From Plazaster borealis (lineage: Eukaryota > Echinodermata > Asteroidea > Forcipulatida > Labidiasteridae): 64,000 bases of DNA. Under the pieces are notes generated by a model. The model was given only the letters and a program-made list of their open reading frames with translations, searched no databases and was not told the DNA's origin. Made by a program: the position numbers and the translations under genes. Where the stretch lies: positions 50,619 to 114,618 of the forward strand of contig JAJGQC010000633.1 of NCBI GenBank assembly GCA_021014325.1, written 5' to 3'. Positions 41,801 to 51,798 of this stretch are shown in pieces (the stretch's first letter is position 1; each line of letters opens with the position of its first letter).

Positions 41801-44800
41801 CTTTTCATTTTTTTGGCAGGTCAGCCGTGTGGAATTTTCGATAATTTTGTTACCCCAGAAGAAAAAAAATCCAAAATGTGCTTTTTCACAAGCCGACTTG
41901 CTGCCAGTTTTCATCGAGGCACTGCTGTAATTTCCATGCCAAATAGGACCAACTTTAACACCTAAATTTATCAAATCTCCTCAAAAGTTGAAGCACAGAG
42001 CCCTCATGTTCTGGTAGATTATTATAATTACACAGTCTATTTATTGCATGACCCCCAGAACGTTATTTTTTTCATGCCACAACCACGCAAACGTGCCGTG
42101 GTTGTGGCTTCATATATCCGTTGCAATGTGCATGGTTGTGGAAAGGAATTGGGCTTCATACGTCTGTTCGTGCGTGCAGGGTGCACCACACTAAATAAAC
42201 TCACATAGCAACCAACGCTAAATGCTAAATATTCAAAAATGCTCAAAAAATATGTCAAAGTCTCTCAGCCTCTTGAAAACAAATCAGATATATTTCCCGA
42301 CAACTAAACTTAAGATTTCTTTTCAATTTTTCGGCAGGTCAGCCGTGTGGAATTTTCGATAATTATTTTACCCCAGAAGAAAAAAACCCCAAAATGTGCT
42401 TTTTCACAAGCCGACTTGCTGCCAGTTTTCATCGAGGCACTGCTGTAATTCCCATGCCGAATAGGACCAACTTTAACGCCTAAATTGATCAAATCTCCTC
42501 AAAAGATGAAGCACAGAGCCCTCATGTTCTTGTAGATTGTTATAATTACACAGTCTATTAATTGCATGACCCCCAGAACGTTATTTTTACCATGCCTCAA
42601 CCACGCAAACGTGCCGTGGTTGTGGCTTCATACATCCATTACAATGTACATGGTTGTGGAAAGGAATTGGGCTACATACGTCTGTTCGTGCGTGCAGGGT
42701 GCACCACACTAAATAAACTCACGTAGCAGCCAACGCTAAATGCTAAATATTCAAAAATGCTCAAAAAATATTTCAAAGTCTCTCAGCCTCTTGAACACTA
42801 ATCAGATATGTTTCCCGACAACTACACTTTAGATTTCTTTTCCATTTTTTCGGCAGGTCAGCCGTGTGGAATTTTCGATAACTGTTTTACCCCAGAGAAA
42901 AAACAAAGAAGTGCTTTTTCACAAGCCGACTTGCTGCCAGTTTTCATCGAGGCACTGCTCTAATTCCCAGGCCAAATAGGACCACTTTAACGCCTAAATT
43001 TATCAAATCTCCTCAAAAGTTGAAGCACAGAGCCCCCATGTTCTTGTAGATTGTTATAATTACACAGTCTATTAATTGCATGACCCCCAGAACGTTATTT
43101 TTACCATGCCACAACCACGCAAACGTGCCGTGGTTGTGGCTTCATATGTCCGTTGCAATGTGCATGGTTGTGGAAAGGAATTGGGCTTCATACGTCTGTT
43201 CGTGTGTGCAGCGTGCACCACACTAAATAAACTCACATAGCAACCAACGCTAAATGCTAAATATTCAAAAATGCTCAAAAAATATTTCAAAGTCTCTCAG
43301 CCTCTTGTAAACCAATCAGACATATTTCCAGACAACTAAACTTAAGATTTCTTTTCAATTTTTTGGCAGGTCAGCCGTGTGGAATTTTCGATAATTTTTT
43401 TACCCCAGAAGAAAAAAACCCAAAATGTGCTTTTTCACAGGCCGACTTGCTGCCAGTTTTCATCGAGGCACTGCTGTAATTCCCATGCCAAATAGGACCA
43501 ACTTTAACGCCTAAATTTATCAAACCTCCTCAAAAGTTGAAGCACAGAGCCCTCATGTTCTGGTAGATTATTATAATTACACAGTCTATTTATTGCATGA
43601 CCCCCAGAACTTTATTTTTTTCGATGCCACAACCACGCAAACGTGCCGTGGTTGTGGCTTCATATATCCGTTGCAATGTGCATGGTTGTGGAAAGGAATT
43701 GGGCTTCATACGTCTGTTCGTGTGTGCAGACATGCACCACACTAAATAAACTCACATAGCAACCAACGCTAAATGCTAAATATTCAAAAATGCTCAAAAA
43801 ATATGTCAAAGTCTCTCAGCCTCTTGAAAACAAATCAGATATATTTCCCGACAACTAAACTTAAGATTTCTTTTCAATTTTTCGGCAGGTCAGCCGTGTG
43901 GAATTTTCGATAATTATTTTACCCCAGAAGAAAAAAAAACCCCAAAATGTGCTTTTTCACAAGCCTACTTGCTGCCAGTTTTCATCGAGGCACTGCTGTA
44001 ATTCCCAGGCCAAATAGGACCAACTTTAACGCCTAAACTTATCAAATCTCCTCAAAAGTTGAAGCACAGAGCCCTCATGTTCTTGTAGATTGTTATAATA
44101 CACAGTCTATTAATTGCATGACCCCCAGAACGTTATTTTTACCATGCCACAACCACGCAAACGTGCCGTGGTTGTGGCTTCATACATCCATTACAATGTG
44201 CATGGTTGTGGAAAGGAATTGGGCTTCATATACGTCTGTTCGTGCGTGCAGGGTGCACCACACTAAATAAACTCACATAGCAACCAACGCTAAATGCTAA
44301 ATATTCAAAAATGCTCAAAAATATGTCAAAGTCTCTCAGCGTCTTGAAAACAAATCAGATATATTTCCCGACAACTAAACTTAAGATTTCTTTTCAATTT
44401 TTTGGCAGGTCAGCCGTGTGGAATTTTCGATAATTATTTTACCCCAGATGAAAAAAACCCCAAAATGTGCTTTTTCACAAGCCGACTTGCTGCCAGTTTT
44501 CATCGAGGCACTGCTGTAATTCCCAAGCCAAATAGGACTAACTTTAACGCCTAAATTCATCAAATCTCCTCAAAAGTTGAAGCACAGAGCCCTCATGTTC
44601 TGGTAGATTGTTATAATTACACTGTCTATGTATTGCATGACCCCCAGAACATTATTTTTTCGATGCCACAACCACGCAAACGTGCCGTGGTTGTGGCTTC
44701 ATACATCCATTGCAATGTGCAATGTTGTGGAAAGGAATTGGGCTACATACGTCTGTTCGTGCGTGCAGGGTGCACCACACTAAATAAACTCACGTAGCAG

Positions 44801-45064
44801 CCAACTCTAAATGCTAAATATTCAAAAATGCTCAAAAAATATTTCAAAGTCTCTCAGCCTCTTGAAAACTAATCAGATATATTTCCCGACAACTAAACTT
44901 AAGATTTCTTTTCAATTTTTTTCGGCAGGTCAGCCGTGTGGAATTTTCGATAACTGTTTTACCCCAGAGAAAAAAAATGTGCTTTTTCACAAGCCGACTT
45001 GCTGCCAGTTTTCATCGAGGCACTGCTGTATTTCCCAGGCCAAATAGGACCAACTTTTACGCCT

Positions 45065-45270
45065 AAATTTATCAAATCTCCTCAAAAGTTGAAGCACAGA
45101 GCCCTCATGTTCTTGTAGATTGTTATAATTACACAGTCTATTAATTGCATGACCCCCAGAACGTTTTACCCCAGAGAGAAAAAAGTGCTTTTTTCACAGC
45201 GACCTTACTGCCAGTTTTCATCGAGGCACTGCTGTAATTCCCAGGCCAAATAGGACCAAGTTTAACGCCT
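45065..45270 (+). repeat. Satellite 1 monomer cut to 206 bp
   Basis: The copy runs normally to CCCCCAGAACGTT, then jumps to TTACCCCAGAGAG. About 310 bp, from the inverted repeat to the sequence before the A/C tract, are missing. Both parents have GTT at the joint, so the junction shows a short microhomology. Confidence 0.9.
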
Positions 45271-45749
45271 AAATTTATCAAATCTCCTCAAAAGTTGAAG
45301 CACAGAGCCCTCATGTTCTGGTAGATTGTTATAATTACACAGTCTATTAATTGCATGACCCCCAGAACGTTATTTTTACCATGCCTCAACCACGCAAACG
45401 TGCTGTGGTTGTGGCTTCAAACATCCATTGCAATGTGCATGGTTGTGGAAAGGAATTGGGCTACATACGTCTGTTCGTGCGAGCAACCAACGCTAAATGC
45501 TAAATATTCAAAAATGCTCAAAAAATATTTCAAAGTCTCTCAGCCTCTTGAAAACTAATCAGATATATTTCCCGACAACTAAACTTCAGATTTCTTTTCA
45601 ATTTTTTCGGCAGGTCAGCCGTGTGGAATTTTCGATAATTGTTTTACCCCAGAGAAAAAAAAAGTGCTTTTTCACAAGCCGACTTACTGCCAGTTTTCAT
45701 CGAGGCACTGCTGTAATTCCCAGGCCAAATAGGACCAAATTTAACGCCT
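45271..45749 (+). repeat. Satellite 1 monomer with a deletion of about 35 bp
   Basis: At about 45480 GTTCGTGCG is followed directly by AGCAACCAACGC. The usual GTGCAGGGTGCACCACAC and following bases are absent. The copy is 479 bp and sits next to the 206-bp copy, so two deletions cluster here. Confidence 0.85.
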
Positions 45750-47823
45750 AAATTTATCAAATCTCCTCAAAAGTTAAAGCACAAAGCCCTCATGTTCTTG
45801 TAGATTGTTATAATTACACAGTCTATTAATTGCATGACCCCCAGAACGTTATTTTTACCATGCCACAACCACGCAAACGTGCCGTGGTTGTGGCTTCATA
45901 TATCCGTTGCAATGTGCATGGTTGTGGAAAGGAATTGGGCTTCATACGTCTGTTCGTGTGTGCAGGGTGCACCACACTAAATAAACTCACATAGCAACCA
46001 ACGCTAAATGCTAAATATTTAAAAATGCTCAAAAAATATGTCAAAGTCTCACAGCCTCTTGAAAACCAATCAGATATATTTCCAGACAACTAAACTTAAG
46101 ATTTCTTTTCATTTTTTCGGCAGGTCAGCCGTGTGGAATTTTCGATAATTTTTTTACCCCAGAAGAAAAAAACCCCAAAATGTGCTTTTTCACAAGCCGA
46201 CTTGCTGCCAGTTTTCATCGAGGCACTGCTGTATTTCCCAGGCCAAATAGGACCAACTTTAACGCCTAAATTTATCAAATCTCCTCAAAAGTTGAAGCAC
46301 AGAGCCCTCATGTTCTTGTAGATTGTTATAATTACACAGTCTATTAATTGCATGACCCCCAGAACGTTATTTTTACGATGCCACAACCACGCAAACGTGC
46401 CGTGGTTGTGGCTTCATACATCCATTGCAATGTGCATGGTTGTGGAAAGGAATTGGGCTACATACGTCTGTTCGTGCGTGCAGGGTGCCCCACAATAAAT
46501 AAACCCACGTAGCAACCAACGCTAAATGCTAAATATTCAAAAATGCTCAAAAAATATTTCAAAGTCTCTCAGCCTCTTGAAAACCAATCAGAAATATTTC
46601 CAGACAATTAAAATTAAGATATTTTTTCAATTTTCGGCAGGTCAGCCGTTTGGAATTGTTGATAATTTGTTTACCCCAGAAGAAAAAAACCCCTAAAATG
46701 TGCTTTTTCACAAGCCGACTTGCTGCCAGTTTTCATCGAGGCACTGCTCTAATTCCCAAGCCAAATAGGACCAACTTTAAGCCTAAATTTATCAAATCTC
46801 CTCAAAAGTTGAAGCACAGAGCCCTCATGTTCCGGTAGATTGTTATAATTACACAGTCTATTAATTGCATGACCCCCAGAACGTTATTTTTACGATGCCA
46901 CAACCACGCAAACGTGCCGTGGTTGTGGCTTCATATATCCGTTGCAATGTGCATGGTTGTGGAAAGGAATTGGGCTACATACGTCTGTTCGTGCGTGCAG
47001 GGTGCACCACACTAAATAAACTCACGTAGCAACCAACGCTAAATGCTAAATATTCAAAAATGCTCAAAAAATATGTCAAAGTCTCTCAGCCTCTTGAAAA
47101 CCAATCAGATATATTTCCCGACAACTAAACTTAAAATTTCTTTTCAATTTTTTCGGCAGGTCAGCCGTGTGGAATTTTCGATAATTGGTTTACCCCAGAG
47201 AAAAAAAAACCCTAAAATGTGCTTTTTCACAAGCCGACTTGCTGCCAGTTTTCATCGAGGCACTGCTGTAATTCCCAGGCCAAATAGGACCAACTGTAAC
47301 GCCTAAATTTATCAAATCTCCTCAAAAGTTGAAGCACAGAGCCCTCATGTTCTGGTAGATTATTATAATTACACAGTCTATTTTTTGCATGACCCCCAGA
47401 ACGTTATTTTTTCGATGCCACAACCACGCAAACGTGCCGTGGTTGTGGCTTCATACATCCGTTGCAATGTGCATGGTTGTGGAAAGGAATTGGGCTTCAT
47501 ACGTCTGTTCGTGCGTGCAGGGTGCACCACACTAAATAAGCTCACATAGCAACCAACGCTAAATGCTAAATATTCAAAAATGTTTTAAAAATATGTCAAA
47601 GTCTCTCAGCCTCTTGAAAACAAATCAGATATATTTCCCGACAACTAAACTTAAGATTTCTTTTCAATTTTTCGGCAGGTCAGCCGTGTGGAATTTTCGA
47701 TAATTTTTTTACCCCAGAAGAAAACCCCCCCAAAATGTGCTTTTTCACAAGCCGACTTGCTGCCAGTTTTCATCGAGGCACTGCTCTAATTGCCAGGCCA
47801 AATAGGACCAACTTTAACGCCTA

Positions 47824-48262
47824 AATTTATCAAATCTCCTCAAAAGTTGAAGCACAGAGCCCTCATGTTCTTGTAGATTGTTATAATTACACAGTCTATT
47901 AATTGCATGACCCCCAGAACGTTATTTTTTCGATGCCACAACCACGCAAACGTGCCGTGGTTGTGGCTTCATACATCCGTTGCAATGTGCATGGTTGTGG
48001 AAAGGAATTGGGCTTCATACGTCTGTTCGTGCGTGCAGGGTGCACCACACTAAATAAACTCACATAGCAACCAACGCTAAATGCTAAATATTGAAAAATG
48101 CTCTAAAAATATTTCATAGTCTCTCAGCCTCTTGAAAACAAATCAGATATATTTCCCGACAACTAAACTTAAGATTTCTTTTCAATTTTTCGGCAGGTCA
48201 GCCGTTTGGAATTTTCGATAATTTTATTTAACCCCAGAAGAAAAACAACAACAAAATGTGCT
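47824..48262 (+). repeat. Truncated last monomer of satellite 1
   Basis: The final copy stops after AAAATGTGCT at 48262, about 439 bp into the monomer, and is followed by unrelated sequence. Near its end it has CCGTTTGGAA and an AACAACAAC tract, differences expected of an array edge. Confidence 0.85.
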
Positions 48263-48640
48263 ACACTACGAAGCTTAGCCCACCTTGTTGAGCTGTAACA
48301 GGTAATGGCTGGTTTATAATAGAAGTATTATCTTATTGTTACTTATTTTAGTCAATCATTTTAAGCAAAGGAACATTTTTGTGTGTTGAGACTTTGAAAA
48401 CGAAAAGTCTACTGACAACAATTCACTGAGTACGGCGCTGACGCCTGGGTCACTTTGGCCAAATTACGGACATTGCCCAGAATCCGGATAGCTATGCATT
48501 TTTAGTGTTGGAATTTTCCGATTTATTTTTCGTACGATGGATTTCCGTTTTTTTCATCATCGCCCATTCTGTGCTTGATTTTATATAGTTAAAAAGATTT
48601 CAAGTGTCGCACAGAGGCAAACAAGGGAACAAATGTGAGA
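48263..48640. other. Spacer with no recognised feature
   Basis: AT-rich, single-copy-looking sequence right of satellite 1. The only small structure I note is an AGACTTT/AAAGTCT inverted repeat near 48389-48410. No gene is visible. Confidence 0.5.
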
Positions 48641-48745
48641 GGGGGGGGACAAATTCCCCTGGCGGACAGAAAAGCCTGGGCGGGGGACACATTTCCCTAG
48701 GGGATTCTGTCCCCCCGGACCGCTGTGCGGGGGGACAGAATTCCC
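48641..48745. repeat. G/C-rich block with GGGGGACA motif and hairpin
   Basis: Three direct copies of a motif like GGGGGACA-N-ATTCCC occur at about 48644-48659, 48682-48696 and 48730-48745. One inverted copy lies at 48701-48716. The inverted copy and the last direct copy form a strong hairpin: GGGATTCTGTCCCCCC pairs with GGGGGGACAGAATTCCC apart from one extra base, around a 12-nt spacer. The block stands out from its AT-rich surroundings. Confidence 0.75.
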
Positions 48746-49017
48746 TGTGACAGCAGCACGAATTATGTAGGCCCTACGAACACGATGTAGTGAGTGACAG
48801 TGTGTATAGTCTTGGTTCCAAGACGCTCCAGTTGAAAACTAATGTATGTACTGTACAGCTACATGTATGAATACATTTGGCGTGACTGTGCAATATACAA
48901 AGAAACAACGAGCGAAAAATTCAATATTTGAAAATGTCATTACTCCTGAACCACACGTTGGATATTTGCAATCCATAATTGTATAATAGTATAATTATTG
49001 CAGTTATTGGTTGCAAT

Positions 49018-49355
49018 ATTTAATCAGAGGAAAAGCAAGATAAAACATTGCGTGCACACAAAACGAGTGCGTGTATGTATGCTCACATAGTTTTTTATTT
49101 TTGTTATGAGGTTTGAATATTCTTTATTTTCTTTGGATTTTTTCTATTTACTGTCTTCTTATCATAGGTCTTCAACATTGGAAAAGATACCAGTAATATT
49201 ACGTTTAGGGGGCTGGAAGTGGGTTTGCTTCTCCTCCTGGACTTAGCGTCTAATTCCCTTTTTTCCAATGGAGACAACCATCTTCTTCCTCTTTTTCTTT
49301 GATGCGATAGGATAATTAAAATTATTTTACTTTTATCATAATGTGTTTTCTCCTT
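49018..49355 (+). repeat. Spacer repeat part A, copy 1
   Basis: It matches 50686-50975 in the same orientation: TTTAATCAGAGGAA, GATAAAACATTGC, GTGCACACAAA, TGAGGTTTGA, then CCAACGG/CCAATGG and GGATAATTAAAATTA. Divergence is considerable, with many indels. It contains TAATATTAC at 49194-49202 but without a stem, unlike the satellite-2 hairpin. Confidence 0.7.
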
Positions 49356-49412
49356 TGGTTATTTGTTGCTGTTTGATTTTTCCCGTCGAGAGTTTGTTAT
49401 GAAGGACATACA

Positions 49413-49742
49413 TAATGAGTTCTGCAAAACGTTAAGTTCAAAATCACATTGGTCCTTATGGGATTCCGTCATTTCCACGTACGCAGCACACTGAAAAGAA
49501 CAATGGCTCATGAGCCAGGTGAGCAGAGCTGAGTGAGGGCGCTATGCCAATTTAACGGTCACTGTTTCACTACGGTATCTCGAGAAGACACTGCAAAAAT
49601 TAGGGCTACAGTTGTGTGTAATGCTGTCAACGCCATGTTTAGAACATTGGTGGTCACAGTCTAGATAGCTTATTTCCTCTTCAAAATTAATTTCTGCTCT
49701 CATGAAAACGTTTAAAATAACCATGAATTAAGTTTGTTGACA
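49413..49742 (+). repeat. Spacer repeat part B, copy 1
   Basis: It matches 50323-50670 in the same orientation. Shared landmarks are TTCAAAATCACATTGGTCCT, CACTGAAAAGAACAA, GGCGCTATGCCAATTTAACG and a GTTAACGCCA/GTCAACGCCA word. In copy 1, B follows A; in copy 2, B precedes A, so the order is changed. Confidence 0.8.
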
Positions 49743-49756
49743 AACAAATAAACAAA

Positions 49757-49845
49757 GGGGTGCAACCAGATGGTATCACTATCAGTGCAAAGAGTCATCC
49801 TTCGTTGCTACTAAACGTACATAGGCACAGCTCATGAGTTTGCCT
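49757..49845 (+). repeat. Spacer repeat part C, copy 1
   Basis: Landmarks are AGATGGTATCA, TCATCCTTCGTTG and GCACAGCTCAT. The same three words occur on the opposite strand at 51183-51265, so the second copy is inverted. Confidence 0.75.
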
Positions 49846-49854
49846 TCAATTCAT

Positions 49855-50233
49855 TTAAAGGCATCGTACACGTTTGGTAATTGTCAAAGACCAGTGTTCT
49901 CATTTGGTGTATCCCAACATATGCACAAAATAACAAGCCTGTGAAAATTTGGGCTCAATTATTTGGTCATCGAAAGTTGCAAGAAAATGATGAAAGAAAA
50001 AACACCCTTGTCGTACAAATTTGTGTGCTTTCAGATATAGGAATAAAAACTTCTTGCAAGAAGATTTTATTATTTTAGTGAGAAATTACCTCTTTCTCAA
50101 AAACTACGTTACTTCAGAGGGAGTCGTTTCTCACAATGTTTTATACTATCAACAGCTCTCTGTTGCTTGTTACCAAGTCAGTTTTTATGCCAATATATAT
50201 TTTGAGTAATTACCAAACGTGTAATGCCTTTAA
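49855..50233. mobile_element. 379-bp inverted-repeat element flanked by TTAA
   Basis: Terminal inverted repeats of about 26 bp: the left end reads TTAAAGGCATCG...CACGTTTGGTAATT and the right end AATTACCAAACGTG...ATGCCTTTAA. TTAA is present at both outer ends and could be a target duplication, as with piggyBac-type elements, or part of the repeat. The interior is non-coding. The general sequence (GACCAGT, CAACATATGCA, AAAAACACCCTTGT, GAGGGAGTCGTTTCTCAC) resembles a high-copy MITE family I remember from sea-star genomes; that identification is from memory. It is inserted between spacer part C copy 1 and part B copy 2. Confidence 0.85.
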
Positions 50234-50322
50234 CCGAGGCAAACTTGATTTTAGTGAAAATAATGAACTTGAAGTGTGTTTGAACTGCCAAAAATGCACG
50301 GTACAAACCGTTACATGCATCA

Positions 50323-50670
50323 TGGGATCTGCAAATCGTTAACAAAATTAAATAACAATACGATTTCAATTCAAAATCACATTGGTCCTTGTTGAACATC
50401 ATCAATTTCATGCACACAGCGCACTGAAAAGAACAAGGGCTAAAGTGAGAAAAACAGAGCCGAGCGACGGCGCTATGCCAATTTAACGGTCACGATTTTT
50501 CTACGGTAATTGTGAAGGGACTTTACAATATTCAGGCCTAGACTGTTGTAATGTTGTTAACGCCACGCTTAGGATTTTTCCTGATACAGTCTTCTATGAT
50601 GCTAGTTTCCACCTGTTCTCATTAAAATGCTAAAACAACCATAAGTTGATGAGTAAGTTTTGTTGAAAGA
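50323..50670 (+). repeat. Spacer repeat part B, copy 2
   Basis: Direct, diverged copy of 49413-49742. An insertion of about 27 bp separates the TCTGCAAATCGTTAA start from TTCAAAATCACATTGG. Confidence 0.8.
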
Positions 50671-50685
50671 TTTGTTTGGACAGCG

Positions 50686-50975
50686 TTTTAATCAGAGGAA
50701 CATGCAGCGCGATAAAACATTGCATGCACACAAACGATTACGTGCATGTATCCCCCCGAGTTATTTATTTGTATTGTGAGGTTTGACTATTCTTCATCCA
50801 GTTTGGAATTTATTCACTGTCTTGTTGCAGGGGATGGGTGAGGTGCTTTTCTTCCCAGAAGAAGTTGTTATTTTCCAACGGTTAACAATCATCACATTTT
50901 AAAAATTTGCTGCGAGCGGATAATTAAAATTAATTTATGTTCATCATATTTCTCTTCGTTTTAATTAAATATTTG
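50686..50975 (+). repeat. Spacer repeat part A, copy 2
   Basis: Direct, diverged copy of 49018-49355. A further short partial copy of its CCGGACTTAGC...TTTTCCAACGG stretch lies at about 51066-51115. Confidence 0.7.
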
Positions 50976-51182
50976 ACGGTGTACCTCCGTTTGTCATTGT
51001 ACAGGAGATGCAACTTGTTTTTTTTTGTTTTTTTAAAGAATAAAATAAAGTTCTTCTAAAGGTCTCTTCCCGGACTTAGCACCTAAGTGTTTGTTTTCCA
51101 ACGGATAAATCATCATAAATCATCAGACAAGCTTCAAGCTCATTATTTTCAGTGTATGTAATCAAGTTGTCTCGGACAGATG

Positions 51183-51265
51183 GAATAGATATTTTTCGGC
51201 AAATGAGCTGTGCACATGTACATCAACGAAGGATGATGCGCTGATACCATCTTGTTGTACCAATT
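51183..51265 (-). repeat. Spacer repeat part C, copy 2, inverted
   Basis: Reverse complement match to 49757-49845 (ATGAGCTGTGC, CAACGAAGGATGA, TGATACCATCT). It lies about 160 bp left of satellite 2. Confidence 0.75.
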
Positions 51266-51425
51266 TTTTCTTTAGACAATTATCGACATTCCATGTCTCC
51301 CCATGCAAACCATTCAACACGGCAGTTACGACCGTTGACAGCTCAAGTTCACACTGCCAAACGTCATGTCTGAAAGAAACCATTGACTTGGCACGAAATA
51401 CAAAAATTGTTAACTATATAAAGAG

Positions 51426-51798
51426 GAATTCTGTAACTAATTTATTCGATGAGAAATGGGTGTTCTTTGGGCAGAGAAAATTGCGCCGCTTTTTGGCGAA
51501 AAATGGCTAATTCACCCAATTTTGAGAATGGAGCTTTCTCCCACACAGAAACGCTCATTGTTGGATCTATATTGATTGTACAGCCGAAAACCGTATAAAA
51601 GCATAACTTGTTTGACCCAAATTAAAAATTTCTACAAGGCGATAGCCTTGTAGACATTTTAATATGTCTAATTTTGAAGAAACATTTTTTTAAGCGCCGG
51701 TTCTCACTAATTTATTCGAGAAGAAATGGGTGTTCTTTGGGCAGAGAAATGTCGTCACCGTTAAAGTAACACACCGCCCTGGTGCACAAGAGTCAACT
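51426..51798 (+). repeat. Diverged edge modules of satellite 2
   Basis: The first L (51426-51705) is 280 bp and ends early at GCGCCGGTTCTC. The following S-like piece (51706-51798) lacks its normal end; after GTCGTCACC it carries GTTAAAGTAACA...ACCGCCCT, part of the 53-bp repeat normally found only in M. Edge copies with mosaic structure are typical of tandem arrays. Confidence 0.8.

Larger units (their letters stand above)
2222..48262 (+). repeat. Satellite 1: about 90 monomers of about 517 bp
   Basis: Head-to-tail tandem array, all copies in one orientation. Using AAATTTATCAAATCTCC as the monomer start and the GCATGAC word about 82 bp later as anchor, I count 90 anchors from 2304 to 47906, mostly 514-519 bp apart. 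Each monomer holds, in order: an AT-rich start, a perfect inverted repeat (CCACAACCACG, 9-nt spacer, CGTGGTTGTGG; for example 7498-7508 and 7518-7528), two copies of a TGGTTGTGG...GCTTCATA module, an A/T-rich part, an A-tract/C-tract of variable length, and a closing segment with CGAGGCACTGCT. Copies differ by a few percent by eye. The last copy is truncated. I see no gene inside; short open frames on both strands recur only because the repeat does. Function unknown; a heterochromatic satellite is likely. Confidence 0.97.
32127..48262 (+). repeat. Satellite 1, right domain with its own variants
   Basis: From the monomer starting at about 32127, GCGTGCAGGG largely replaces GTGTGCAGGG. From the next monomers AATATGTCAAAG, AAAACAAATCAG, GATAATTATTTT, GCTGTAATTCCC and CATACATCCATTAC become common. 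Several copies carry TTAAGAATTC, an EcoRI-type word absent on the left (about 34544, 35063, 35581, 37652, 39206, 39723). Variability rises to the right of about 42.5 kb, with short or altered A/C tracts and small deletions. Confidence 0.75.

Noticed and set aside
2298..48200. Dozens of 60-108-codon open frames in satellite 1 as real genes
   Set aside because: They recur with the monomer period on both strands, are interrupted in many copies by small indels, have no recognisable domain, and follow the repeat rather than any gene structure.
2222..48262. CRISPR array
   Set aside because: Units are about 517 bp and continuous, without short repeats separated by unique spacers; the sequence is eukaryotic in character.
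49194..49202. Second TAATATTAC site in the spacer as an origin
   Set aside because: No stem around it and no direct repeats beside it. It shows that the nonamer also occurs by chance in this AT-rich DNA.
49881..50342. Short open frames in the TTAA-flanked element
   Set aside because: They lie inside a non-coding MITE, overlap each other and lack any domain.
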